Program-made: the position numbers and the translations under genes
Notes under the pieces: generated by a model
Databases searched by the model: none
What the model saw: only the letters and a program-made list of their open reading frames with translations
What the model was told of the DNA's origin: nothing
Shown: in pieces, positions 1-7,419 of the stretch
Numbering within the stretch: the first letter of the stretch is position 1
How the letters are laid out: each line of letters starts with the position of its first letter
NCBI GenBank assembly: GCA_000378025.1
Contig: KB899087.1
Coordinates: forward strand, 372,001 to 436,000
Direction of reading: 5' to 3'
From: Xanthobacteraceae bacterium 501b
Lineage (GTDB): Bacteria > Pseudomonadota > Alphaproteobacteria > Rhizobiales > Xanthobacteraceae
Length of the DNA stretch: 64,000 bases

Positions 1-1
1 C

Positions 2-310
2 GGCTCCGGGCGCGGGCTCAACAATCCCTATGGGCTGCGCTCGATGCGGGCGCATTTCCCCGGCATTCCGCTTGTCGTGGATGCCGGCGTCGGCCTGCCC
101 TCGCATGCGGCGGCGGCGATGGAGCTGGGCTATGACGCGGTGCTGCTGAACACGGCGGTGGCCAAGGCGGGCGATCCTGTCCGCATGGCCCGCGCCTTCG
201 CCGCCGCCATCGCTGCCGGGCGCGAGGCAGTGATCGCCGATCCGATGGAGGTGCGCGACATGGCGGCGCCTTCGACCCCGGTCATGGGCCGGGCCCTTCT
301 CGGTTCCTAG
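2..310 (+). CDS. thiG: Thiazole synthase ThiG, C-terminal part (cut by window edge)
   Basis: The reading frame is already open at base 2, and 102 codons are present before the TAG stop. The piece starts with [11 protein letters not shown] and continues with [28 protein letters not shown], which is the phosphate-binding end of the ThiG TIM barrel. The family makes the thiazole phosphate half of thiamine from deoxyxylulose phosphate, dehydroglycine and ThiS thiocarboxylate in the cytoplasm. thiE follows after 18 bases, so the two are very likely one thiamine operon whose start lies outside the window. Any TPP riboswitch would be upstream and cannot be seen. Confidence 0.95.
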   Translation, partial: GSGRGLNNPYGLRSMRAHFPGIPLVVDAGVGLPSHAAAAMELGYDAVLLNTAVAKAGDPVRMARAFAAAIAAGREAVIADPMEVRDMAAPSTPVMGRALLGS

Positions 311-328
311 TCTCACAGTGAGTGCGTG

Positions 329-925
329 ATGAAGCTCGATCCGTTCTATCTCATCGTCGACCGCGCCTCCTGGCTGCCGCGCCTGCTGCCGCAGGGGGTG
401 AAGCTGGTGCAACTGCGCGCCAAGGACATGGACGAGGCCGAGCTGCGCCGCGAGATCGCGACCGCGCGCGAGGTGTGCGCCCGCTTCGGCGCCCAGCTGA
501 TCGTCAATGATTACTGGAAGCTCGCCATCGAGCTGGGTTGCGACTTCGTTCATCTCGGCCAGGAGGACCTTGCCGAGGCCGATGTGCCGGCGATGCGGCG
601 GGCCGGGCTCAAGCTCGGCATCAGCACCCATGACGAGGCCGAGCTGGAGGCCGCGCTGCTGGCCGGGCCGGACTATATCGCGCTCGGCCCGGTCTACCCG
701 ACCATTCTCAAAAAGATGCGCTGGGCGCCGCAGGGGCTGGAGCGGGTGCGCCAGTGGAAGACGCGGATCGGCGACCTGCCGCTGGTCGGCATTGGTGGCC
801 TCACCATCGAGCGCGCGCCGGGCGTGCGGCAGGCGGGGGCGGACAGCCTCGCCGTCGTCACCGACATTCTGCTGAACGACAACCCGGAAGCCCGCGCCCG
901 CGAATGGGTGCTGGCGACGCGGTAG
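329..925 (+). CDS. thiE: Thiamine-phosphate synthase ThiE
   Basis: A 198-residue protein starting MKLDPFYLIVD. It couples hydroxymethylpyrimidine diphosphate and thiazole phosphate to give thiamine phosphate. Visible family signatures are VKLVQLRAKDMD near residue 30, GISTHDEAELEAAL, IALGPVYPT and GIGGLTIERAPGVRQAGADSLAVVTDI near the C-terminus, in the order expected of the TIM barrel. Length is close to the usual 200-220. A GTG at 326 directly precedes the ATG and could serve as the start. It lies 18 bases after thiG and is probably co-transcribed with it. Confidence 0.92.
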   Translation: MKLDPFYLIVDRASWLPRLLPQGVKLVQLRAKDMDEAELRREIATAREVCARFGAQLIVNDYWKLAIELGCDFVHLGQEDLAEADVPAMRRAGLKLGISTHDEAELEAALLAGPDYIALGPVYPTILKKMRWAPQGLERVRQWKTRIGDLPLVGIGGLTIERAPGVRQAGADSLAVVTDILLNDNPEARAREWVLATR

Positions 926-946
926 GGGGCTCATCCCACCCTCGCA

Positions 947-1063
947 CCCCTCATCCCCGGGCTTGACCCGGGGACCCAGACTTTTCCGCGCGCGCCTGCG
1001 ACACAGGCCTTGCGCAGCCCATCCCCGTCTTCTGGGTGCCCGGGTCAAGCCCGGGCATGAGGG
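947..1063. repeat. Palindromic repeat family A, full copy
   Basis: Two inverted halves of about 32 bases: the left half contains CCCCGGGCTTGACCCGGGG and ends in ACCCAG, and the right half starts CTGGGTGCCCGGGTCAAG and ends GCATGAGGG. Each half is itself a hairpin. The same unit recurs at 1149, 1966, 13387, 19280, 24843 and, in variant form, elsewhere. It fills the space between thiE and the convergent DUF2087 gene. No coding capacity is claimed. Confidence 0.85.
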
Positions 1064-1076
1064 AGGGAATGGCGCG

Positions 1077-1114
1077 CGATCCCGGCTCTCCGCTTCGCTG
1101 CGGCCGGGATGACG
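1077..1114. repeat. Palindromic repeat family C (ATCCCGGC / GCCGGGAT)
   Basis: A hairpin running from CGCGATCCCGGCTCTCC to GGCCGGGATGACG. Similar units occur at 9685-9769 and 15179-15265, each next to other palindromes. Confidence 0.6.
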
Positions 1115-1148
1115 CCTCGGCCCGACGATCACGCCGGGTCGACGCCCG

Positions 1149-1178
1149 GGGTGCCCGGGTCAAGCCCGGGCATGAGGG
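1149..1178. repeat. Palindromic repeat family A, half copy overlapping a gene end
   Basis: A hairpin with GCCCGGGTCAAGCCCGGGC and the flanking GCATGAGGG. The stop codon (bases 1160-1162 on the minus strand) and last five codons of the DUF2087 gene lie inside it, so the repeat forms the protein's C-terminal PHARA. Confidence 0.8.
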
Positions 1179-1747
1179 AGGCGAGGGGCCTCAGCCCCGG
1201 CGGCGAGGCGGCGCTGGCGCAGCAGGGCGGCGAGCTTGGCCATGTCCGGCGGCGGCTCGCGCTCGATGCGGGCATATTCGCTGCCGTCCGGCGTGCGGCG
1301 GAACAGGCCGAATTCCACCATTTCCCGACGCAGCAGGGCGTAGTCGCCGAACAGGTGTTCGGCGTTCAGCAGTTCGTTCATCCGCCGCTCGTTGAACACC
1401 TCGCCGCTCGGCATCCGCGCCCACAGCACCCACAGGCAGAGAATCTGCTGGTTGCGCTTCTTCGGCCAGCGCACCAGCCGGCCCTGCGGATCGAACAGCC
1501 GCAGCGCCTTCTCGCAGCGCGCGTGGTCCGCCACCGGCGGCGGTTCGGGCGGGGCGGCTGCAAGGCGGCCGCGCGCCTGCGCATCCGCGCGCAAATGCTG
1601 GAAGTTGCGGTAGCCGGCGCCGCGCGCCAGCAGGTTCAGCAGCTCGACATGGCCCGGCGGGCGGTCGAGCGCGGCGATGCCCTGATGGAGCGTGCGGGCG
1701 AGCGCCGAAATGTCAGGCGCCTCGAAAGCCAGATGGAGTCTGGACAT
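1160..1747 (-). CDS. DUF2087 domain protein
   Basis: A 195-residue protein. Residues 83-162 (from LRLFDPQGRLVRWPKKRNQQ through HLFGDYALLRREMVEFGLFRR) match DUF2087, a small basic domain found alone or attached to ArsR-type regulators. Residues 1-60 (DISALARTLHQGIAALDRPPGHVELLNLLARGAGYRNFQHL) resemble a helical N-terminal module often seen in such proteins. Molecular function is unknown, with DNA or RNA binding plausible from the basic WPKKRNQQ stretch. The last residues PHARA and the stop come from a palindromic repeat at 1149-1178, so the original end has been replaced or extended. It stands alone on the minus strand. Confidence 0.8.
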   Translation of the reverse strand: MSRLHLAFEAPDISALARTLHQGIAALDRPPGHVELLNLLARGAGYRNFQHLRADAQARGRLAAAPPEPPPVADHARCEKALRLFDPQGRLVRWPKKRNQQILCLWVLWARMPSGEVFNERRMNELLNAEHLFGDYALLRREMVEFGLFRRTPDGSEYARIEREPPPDMAKLAALLRQRRLAAGAEAPRLPHARA

Positions 1748-1965
1748 GACCTATCCTCGTTGGTGCCCTTTCGCGAGGAAATGTCGGGGTTACCGTCTTG
1801 CGACCGGGCACAAGGACATGTGCGGGGCAGGATTCTGAGCAGGTTTAGCTCCCCTTGCGGGGCGGCAACGCCTCGGTGAACTGCAGACCGTGGCGCAGAG
1901 ATAAGCGAGGCGGGGCGCGATGTCCAGTGGGGCCGCCCTCGTCCCTGGCCTTGACGCATGCGCCA
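1748..1965. other. Gene-free stretch upstream of the DUF2087 gene
   Basis: Together with the repeat at 1966-2057 this makes a 343-base gap. It should hold the promoter of the minus-strand DUF2087 gene. I see no clear operator, terminator or small gene. A short stem, GCTCCCCTTGCGGGGCGGC, lies near 1850-1868. Confidence 0.4.
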
Positions 1966-2057
1966 CCCCTCATCCCCGGGCTTGACCCGGGGACCCAGGC
2001 TTTTCCGTGAGAACACCGGGGCCGCTGGGTGCCCGGGTCAAGCCCGGGCATGAGGGG
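1966..2057. repeat. Palindromic repeat family A, full copy
   Basis: A second complete copy with both inverted halves (left 1966-1997, right 2025-2057) around a short 27-base centre. It sits just past the stop of the convergent-side oxidoreductase gene and may act as its transcript end. A half C-type palindrome (GTCATCCCGGAC) follows near 2069. Confidence 0.85.
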
Positions 2058-2090
2058 TGTGGTGGCTCGTCATCCCGGACGGCTGGGAGC

Positions 2091-3464
2091 CTACTCCGCC
2101 GCCGCGCTGGCCGGGCTGCCCGCGAAAGAGCGCTCCATCTCGCGGCGCAGGCGCACCGCCGGGCTGTCCTTTACCTCGACATCGGCCCAGCCGACGATCT
2201 CGCCCTCGGGGATGTCGCGGGTGAGCGTCACATGGTGGGCGAGGCCGATCGGCAGGCCGCCCTTGGCGAGCGAGGTGGCGGCGGGGAAGAGCTTGCCCCA
2301 GACGGTGAAGCCGCCTTCGCCATCCAGCGTCTCGCCGGCTCTCAAGGGGCACTTGGCGACCGCCACCACATCGGCATTGAAGGCTTCCGTCACCCCGGTC
2401 GGCTCGTGGCGCAGCGCCGCCGAGGCGACGCTGACGCCGAGTTCCAGCCCGATGAGGTGATAGGGGCGGTAGAGCGCGGTGTAGCGGCCGGAGGCATCGG
2501 TCACCACGCCATATTCCTTGAAGCAGCGCCGCGCATAGTCGCCGCGCGGGCTGGGATCGGCCTCGAACACGACATAGACGCCCCAGCGCAGATCGCGGAA
2601 CACCGGGCGGCCGTCGCGCTCCAGCGAGGAGACGGTTTCCACCGTGCCGGAATGCTCCAGAATGCCGCCGGCCGCGCGGGGGCGGAGAATGGTGGCGAGG
2701 TCGTCGACGCCGCAGGGCGGGAACAGCAGCCCGTCCGAGGGAGCGGTGAGCCCGGCCGCATTGGCGATGGCGGCCATCTCGATGGAGGATTTGGTGCCGT
2801 CGGCGAAGGAGTTGAACATCTGCGCGTTCATGCCGCCTTGCGCCGCCTGCTCCGGGGTGAGGCCGTAGAGGCTCCAGATCGTGTCCGGGGTGGAGCGGTG
2901 GAAGCTCGGCAGGTATTTCGTGCCCTTGCCGGCGCAGACGACGTTGAAGCCACAGGTGCGGGCCCAGTCGACCATTTCGCACACCAGCGCCGGCTGGTCG
3001 CCATAGGCCATGGAATAGACCACGCCCGCCTTGCGGGCACGCTCGGCCAGCAGCGGGCCGACCAGCACGTCGGCCTCCACCGTGACCATGACGATGTGGC
3101 GGCCGTGTTCGATCGCCAGCAGCGCATGGGCGGCGCCGGCGGCCGGGCTGCCGGTGACTTCCACCACCACGTCGAGCCCGTCGGCGGCGATCAGCGCCGC
3201 GGCGTCGTCGGTCAGCATGGTGCGGCCGGTGCCCAGCGCCTCGGTGAAGGAGGAGGCGACCACCGCCTCCGCGTCCCAGCCGGTGGCCTCCAGCGCGGCG
3301 CGGGCGCGCGGCACGGAGAGATCGGCGATGCCGAGCAGATGCAGGCCGGGCGTGGTGCGCAGCTGCGACAGGAACATGGAGCCGAACTTGCCGGCACCGA
3401 TGAGGCCGACACGGACGGGGCGGCCGGCATCGGCGCGGGCCTTGAGCAGGCGGGCGAGATTCAT
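2091..3464 (-). CDS. NAD(P)-dependent oxidoreductase with C-terminal SAF domain
   Basis: A 457-residue protein. The ATG at 3464 is chosen because it follows an AGGAA-type ribosome site and opens the Rossmann fold (GLIGAGKFGSMF, residues about 20-31). The core resembles homoserine-dehydrogenase-like and Gfo/Idh-type oxidoreductases (VVVEVTGSPAAGAAHALLAI, VTVEADVLVGPLLAERARKAGVVYS, PCGVDDLATIL). From about residue 370 the segment KCPLRAGETLDGEGG to DIPEGEIVGWADVEV looks like a SAF (antifreeze/FlgA-like) domain. Related proteins work in sugar-acid catabolism, but no catabolic partner is adjacent, so the substrate is unknown. The open frame extends further upstream to 3794 but overlaps the neighbouring coiled-coil gene and is not coding-like there. 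Confidence 0.8.
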   Translation of the reverse strand: MNLARLLKARADAGRPVRVGLIGAGKFGSMFLSQLRTTPGLHLLGIADLSVPRARAALEATGWDAEAVVASSFTEALGTGRTMLTDDAAALIAADGLDVVVEVTGSPAAGAAHALLAIEHGRHIVMVTVEADVLVGPLLAERARKAGVVYSMAYGDQPALVCEMVDWARTCGFNVVCAGKGTKYLPSFHRSTPDTIWSLYGLTPEQAAQGGMNAQMFNSFADGTKSSIEMAAIANAAGLTAPSDGLLFPPCGVDDLATILRPRAAGGILEHSGTVETVSSLERDGRPVFRDLRWGVYVVFEADPSPRGDYARRCFKEYGVVTDASGRYTALYRPYHLIGLELGVSVASAALRHEPTGVTEAFNADVVAVAKCPLRAGETLDGEGGFTVWGKLFPAATSLAKGGLPIGLAHHVTLTRDIPEGEIVGWADVEVKDSPAVRLRREMERSFAGSPASAAAE

Positions 3465-3546
3465 CAGGTGTTTCCTTCCCAGGATGCGGCCGGGCTTGGC
3501 GCCCGGTCCGGTTCTTCGCCTGCCGGCCGGGGCCGGCGGCGCGATG

Positions 3547-4587
3547 TCAGCCGGCGACGGCCCGGCCCTGGGGGCGGGCCTCTTCCACCGCCAGCGCCTC
3601 GGCGGCCGTGTGGGCGGCCTTAAGGTCGAGAATGCGGTCGGCCAGGGTCGGGGGGGCGCCGGGCACGCGCGTGTGCTCGGCGAGCAGCGCGTCGATCGGC
3701 GAGCCGGGGCCCTCCAGCCGGGCGGTGAGATGGGCGACCCCGGCGGCGATGTCGCTGATGTGCTCGCGCAGCATGGCGGTGTCGACCGCACCATCCGGCG
3801 CCGCCTCGGCCGATTGCGGCGCGGCGGCGGCCAGCGCGGTGAGGCGCTCGATGCGCTCCAGCAGCGCGGCGCGCTCTTCCTGCGCCCGGGCGAGAGCGTC
3901 CTGCGCCTGCGTCAGCTCGTCCGTCATCTCGTGGTTCCGCCGGCGTTCGGTTGTCAGGCTCTCGCTCGTGCTCCGCGCCGTCTCGCGCTCGCGCGCCAGA
4001 TGGGCGTTGGCGGCGACGAGCTGGCGGTCGAGTTCGCCGATGCGGTCCTTGAGCGTGTCGCGCAGCGTGGTCAGCGCCACATGCTCGATCTTCAGCTCGT
4101 CTTCCCGCGTGCTGGTATCCTCGAAGGCGTCGCGGGTGCGGGCAAGCTCGGCGCGGGCGTGCAGCAGGGCGGCGCGGGCCTCTTCGAGGTGGCGTGTGGT
4201 GGTTTCCAGCTCGCCGCGCAGATGGTCGCGATGGGTGGCGACGCTGGCATGCTCGGTCTGCAGCGCGTCCAGCTCGGTGGAGAGCCGCTCGATGGTTTCC
4301 TGCCGGGCGCGCAGCGCCTCGGTCTGCCGGACGATCTCGGCATGTTGCGCGGCGGTGCGGGCCTGCTGGCGCTCCACCTCCATCTCCAGCCGGCGGATGC
4401 CAACGGCGAACAGGGCGCGCTGCTCGTCCTTGTCGGCCTGCACCTCGGCGATCGAGACGGGGATAGCGCCCTCGATCCGCTTGCGGGTGAGCCGCACCGC
4501 CCGCCGCCACACCGCCGGCAGCGTGAGCAGCGCCAGCAGGGTCGCGGTCAGGAAGCCGATGGCGGAATACATGATCGCTTCGATCAT
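3547..4587 (-). CDS. Membrane-anchored coiled-coil protein of unknown function
   Basis: A 346-residue protein. Residues 7-27 (YSAIGFLTATLLALLTLPAVW) form one membrane segment followed by a positively charged cluster (RRAVRLTRKR), which predicts a cytoplasmic C-terminal part. Residues about 50-265 are almost pure heptad-rich coiled coil, dense in E, R, A and L. A short tail (PIDALLAEHTRVPGAPPTLADRILDLKAAHTA) ends the protein. It could scaffold envelope or polarity factors, as do other single-pass coiled-coil proteins, but nothing visible identifies a function. It lies 82 bases upstream of the SAF oxidoreductase on the same strand, with no obvious functional link. Confidence 0.75.
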   Translation of the reverse strand: MIEAIMYSAIGFLTATLLALLTLPAVWRRAVRLTRKRIEGAIPVSIAEVQADKDEQRALFAVGIRRLEMEVERQQARTAAQHAEIVRQTEALRARQETIERLSTELDALQTEHASVATHRDHLRGELETTTRHLEEARAALLHARAELARTRDAFEDTSTREDELKIEHVALTTLRDTLKDRIGELDRQLVAANAHLARERETARSTSESLTTERRRNHEMTDELTQAQDALARAQEERAALLERIERLTALAAAAPQSAEAAPDGAVDTAMLREHISDIAAGVAHLTARLEGPGSPIDALLAEHTRVPGAPPTLADRILDLKAAHTAAEALAVEEARPQGRAVAG

Positions 4588-4680
4588 GCGGCGTTTCTCA
4601 CCTCAGAGGGGGCGGGGCGGACCAGAAGCGGACGACCAGCCGGGAGCCAACAGGTTACAGATACCAAAACGGCCGGGCTA

Positions 4681-4797
4681 GAGCCCTTATCCATCAGGTG
4701 ACATCACCTGATGGATAAGAAAGTGCTCATCAATCAATAAGCTGGAGCCTTTTCCCGTCGCGAAGTGCGTCAGCTCACGTGGAAAAGGCTGCAGCCC
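4681..4797. repeat. Long structured intergenic repeat (family E, copy 1)
   Basis: It contains a perfect inverted repeat with 16-base arms (CTTATCCATCAGGTGA at 4686-4701 and its complement at 4704-4719, spacer CA). A second hairpin has arms AGCCTTTTCC (4746-4755) and GGAAAAGGCT (4781-4790). The general build (a palindromic hairpin next to an AGAGC-like motif, an A/T-rich linker and a second hairpin) matches repeats common in Hyphomicrobiales intergenic regions. Related units are at 13437 and 16064. Confidence 0.7.
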
Positions 4798-4821
4798 CCC
4801 GCACAGCGTCAGGCCGGCGGT

Positions 4822-5394
4822 TCAGAAGGGATTCCACGTCGCGGCGGGGGTGAATTTGAGATAGCCGATATTGGCGCCGAGGCGCACGCCGACGCCGGAG
4901 CGGATCGGTACCACGACGATATTGTCCGAGGCCAGCGCCGTCATGCCGAAGCCGGCGACGAAATAGGCCGAGCCGGAAATGCCGCCGAAGCGCCGGAAGA
5001 TGTCGTTGATGCCGTTGAGGTTATACACCAGAATCATGGTGCGGGCGCCGTCGCCGCCGAAATCCCAGCCGAGCGAGGGGCCCTGCCAGTAGACCTTCAG
5101 GTCGCCGGCGTTGCGGGTGTAGAGCGTGCCGTCGCCATAGCGCAGCCCGCCGACAAAGGCGCCGGAACCTTCCTGGCCGAGAATATAGCCATTGGGCTGG
5201 CCCCACTGGTTGACCGCCTTCTCGATCGACAAAGCAAGGCCGCGCGAGACCTCGCCGAAGAAGCCATGGCCCTGCTGCACCAGTTCGTCGCTGGAATAGG
5301 TGCTGGCCTGCTGCTGCGCCTGCGCGGGCGCGGCGAGCACGGGCAAGGCGAGGAGAAGGGCGAGGCAGGCATAAAGGGCGCGCAAGGTCGGCAT
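4822..5394 (-). CDS. eipA: EipA-family periplasmic protein (DUF1134)
   Basis: A 190-residue secreted protein. The start is set at the ATG at 5394 because the first 27 residues (MPTLRALYACLALLLALPVL, then AAPAQAQ) make a clean signal peptide. A TTG at 5418 would add eight residues that spoil it. The mature part, from SSDELVQQGHGFFGEVSRGLALSIEKAV through LKVYWQGPSLGWDFGGDGARTMILVYNL to VPIRSGVGVRLGANIGYLKFT, matches DUF1134. The founding member, Brucella EipA, is a small beta-barrel protein needed for envelope integrity and virulence. Length is typical. It is monocistronic, followed by the structured repeat at 4681-4797. Confidence 0.85.
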   Translation of the reverse strand: MPTLRALYACLALLLALPVLAAPAQAQQQASTYSSDELVQQGHGFFGEVSRGLALSIEKAVNQWGQPNGYILGQEGSGAFVGGLRYGDGTLYTRNAGDLKVYWQGPSLGWDFGGDGARTMILVYNLNGINDIFRRFGGISGSAYFVAGFGMTALASDNIVVVPIRSGVGVRLGANIGYLKFTPAATWNPF

Positions 5395-5577
5395 GGGCGG
5401 TCTCGCGTTTGATCTCAACAGGCGGGGCGCCGTCCGTCACGGGCCGAACTTCAGAACCCGGGCAACCAGCCCCCCGGCGCTATCAATAGCATGGAGTGCG
5501 ACCAGAGAAAGGCGAGGGGCGCCCAAAAGGGTCGCGAGCGGCGCATCTATGGCCCGGCTGTGGCCGGACGGCCCGGC

Positions 5578-6414
5578 TCAGGATCCGGCGCCGCGCACGA
5601 TGAAACCGTGCACGCGGTAGTCGGCCCCGGTGCGGCCATAGGGCAGGGGGCTGCCATCGGGCCGGCACACGCTGCCGCCGGCGGCCCGCACCACCGCATG
5701 GCCGGCGGCGACATCCCACTCGCACACCGTGCCGAAGCGCGGGTAGAGATCGGCCCGGCCTTCCGCCACCAGGCCGAACTTCAGCGCCGAGCCGCAGCTG
5801 ATCTTTTCGGCGATGTCGAGATCGGCGAGAAAAGCTGTGGTCTGCGGGTCGAGATGCGAGCGGCTGGCGACCGCGACCAGCCCCGCGCGCGGCATCGGCC
5901 GGCAGCGAATCGGCGTCCAGGACGCGGGATCGGCCTCGCGCCCGCCGAGAAAGGCGCCGCTCCCTTGCGCCGTGGTGGCGCCGGCATAGAGCTTGTTCAC
6001 CGCCGGGGCGAGCACGATGCCGAAGCTCGGCACCCCGGCTTCCACCAGCCCGATATTGACGGTGAATTCGCCGCTGGCGCCGATGAATTCGCGGGTGCCG
6101 TCCAGCGGGTCGACCAGCAGGAACGTGTCGGCGGGCGCCCCCAATGCTTCGCCCTTGCCCTGCGCCACCGCCTCCTCGGCGATGACGGGCACGCCCGGCA
6201 GCAGGCGGGCAAGCTCCGCGCGCAGCAATTCCTCGGAGGCGAGATCGGCGGCGGTGACGGGGCTCTCGTCGCTCTTGTGCGCGACATTCAGTCCCTCGGC
6301 ACGCAGCCCCTCGTCGCGAATGCGCAGAATGACCTCGCCCGCCTTCAGCGCCGCACCGGCAAGGGCGGACAACAGGCTGAGATCGGGCGGCAGAAGCGGG
6401 AGCGGGGAGGGCAT
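5578..6414 (-). CDS. cysQ: 3'(2'),5'-bisphosphate nucleotidase CysQ
   Basis: A 278-residue member of the inositol-monophosphatase superfamily. It hydrolyses 3'-phosphoadenosine 5'-phosphate left over from sulfate assimilation and is metal-dependent. Metal-site motifs are visible: VIAEE (78-81 region), VDPLDGTREF (101-110) and CEWDVAAGHAVVRAAGG near the C-terminus. The spacing and the DGTREF version favour CysQ over SuhB. The ATG at 6414 is the first in-frame start after the divergent chpT promoter region. chpT is transcribed in the opposite direction from 6604. Confidence 0.92.
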   Translation of the reverse strand: MPSPLPLLPPDLSLLSALAGAALKAGEVILRIRDEGLRAEGLNVAHKSDESPVTAADLASEELLRAELARLLPGVPVIAEEAVAQGKGEALGAPADTFLLVDPLDGTREFIGASGEFTVNIGLVEAGVPSFGIVLAPAVNKLYAGATTAQGSGAFLGGREADPASWTPIRCRPMPRAGLVAVASRSHLDPQTTAFLADLDIAEKISCGSALKFGLVAEGRADLYPRFGTVCEWDVAAGHAVVRAAGGSVCRPDGSPLPYGRTGADYRVHGFIVRGAGS

Positions 6415-6603
6415 TGCGCGAGCATTCCGGCGTGGCGAGAGAAGGGGACGAGAACGGGGCGGGCGTTGCGGCGAGAGCTTGGGCGGCCGGGAGAAACGGT
6501 TGGCCTCAATGGGAGCGCGGTGTATCACACCTCCACGGTCGGCCGCACGGGCCGGCTGCATTCGGGGCGGCCGATTCGCCGCACAATCTCCGCAAGGGAC
6601 GCG

Positions 6604-7254
6604 ATGACGACCGCCATCGACCTCGACAAGCTCGACCTCGCCGCCCTCCTGTGCTCGCGCGTGTGTCACGACGTGATCAGCCCGGTCGGCGCCATCGTCA
6701 ACGGGCTCGAAGTGCTGGAGGACGAGGACGACCCGGCGATGAAGAGCTTCGCGCTCGACCTCATCGCCAAGAGCGCCCGGCAGGCTTCCGCCCGGCTGCA
6801 ATTCGCCCGCCTCGCCTTCGGTGCCGCCGGTTCGGCCGGGGCGCAGATCGATACCGGCGAGGCCGAGAAGGTGGCGCGCGGCTTCATCGAGGACGACCGC
6901 ACCAGCCTGACCTGGCAGCTGCCGCGCGTGCTGGCGCCGAAGAACAAGGTGAAGCTGCTGTTGAACCTGCTTGTGGTCGCCACCTCCACCATTCCGCGCG
7001 GCGGGCGCATCGGCGTGGAAGAGAACGGCACCGGCGAGGAAGGCGGCTTCCGCCTTTCCACCCAGGGCAGCCATTCCCGCATTCCCCCGCATCTGGTGGC
7101 GCTGCTGGCGGGACACCCGGCCGAGGAGGGTGGGTCGCTCGACGCCCACGCCATCCAGCCGCACTACACCGGCCTGCTGGCGCGGGCGACGGGCTATGGC
7201 ATCAGCCTCGCCCATGAGGGCGACGCGGTGACGATCCTGGTCGCGCGGGGCTGA
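6604..7254 (+). CDS. chpT: Histidine phosphotransferase ChpT
   Basis: A 216-residue protein. The segment LAALLCSRVCHDVISPVGAIVNGLEVL carries the phospho-accepting histidine (His22 in the CHD motif) of a dimeric, DHp-like helix. The rest (LVVATSTIPRGGRIGVEE, then LTGLLARATGYGISLA-like segments) is the degenerate ATPase-like fold of the family. In alphaproteobacteria ChpT relays phosphate from the CckA kinase to CtrA and CpdR, controlling cell cycle and motility; ctrA is in this window at 9843-10544. The length (about 215) is normal. Two other genes separate it from ctrA, including the CheW-like/pseudo-receiver gene immediately downstream. Confidence 0.9.
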   Translation: MTTAIDLDKLDLAALLCSRVCHDVISPVGAIVNGLEVLEDEDDPAMKSFALDLIAKSARQASARLQFARLAFGAAGSAGAQIDTGEAEKVARGFIEDDRTSLTWQLPRVLAPKNKVKLLLNLLVVATSTIPRGGRIGVEENGTGEEGGFRLSTQGSHSRIPPHLVALLAGHPAEEGGSLDAHAIQPHYTGLLARATGYGISLAHEGDAVTILVARG

Positions 7255-7419
7255 GGGCCGGCCGGTTCCCGGCGGGAGCGCAGGCGAGATCGCAAGGCGA
7301 TGTCGCAGGCTTGCCGGGACAGCTTACCGAAGGTTCAGACGACATTAACGGTATCGGTGGAAACTGACGCTCGCAGGCCGAAAGGCCGGCGTGTCGTGCT
7401 CCAGTTCTGCCGGTCGCCC

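Noticed and set aside
947-2057. Repeats as an insertion sequence with inverted ends
   Set aside because: Centres are only 27-53 bases, with no transposase; they are non-autonomous palindromic units.
2007-3623. Plus-strand open frame of over 500 codons opposite the SAF oxidoreductase
   Set aside because: It begins in a palindromic repeat and the translation is low-complexity; the minus-strand frame has clear Rossmann and SAF motifs.
3465-3794. N-terminal extension of the SAF oxidoreductase frame
   Set aside because: It overlaps the coiled-coil gene on the same strand and lacks protein-like composition, whereas the ATG at 3464 has a ribosome site.
7300-7419. Upstream 40-residue extension of the CheW-like gene
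   Set aside because: The residues are non-conserved looking and no ribosome site supports the earlier ATG; kept only as an alternative.
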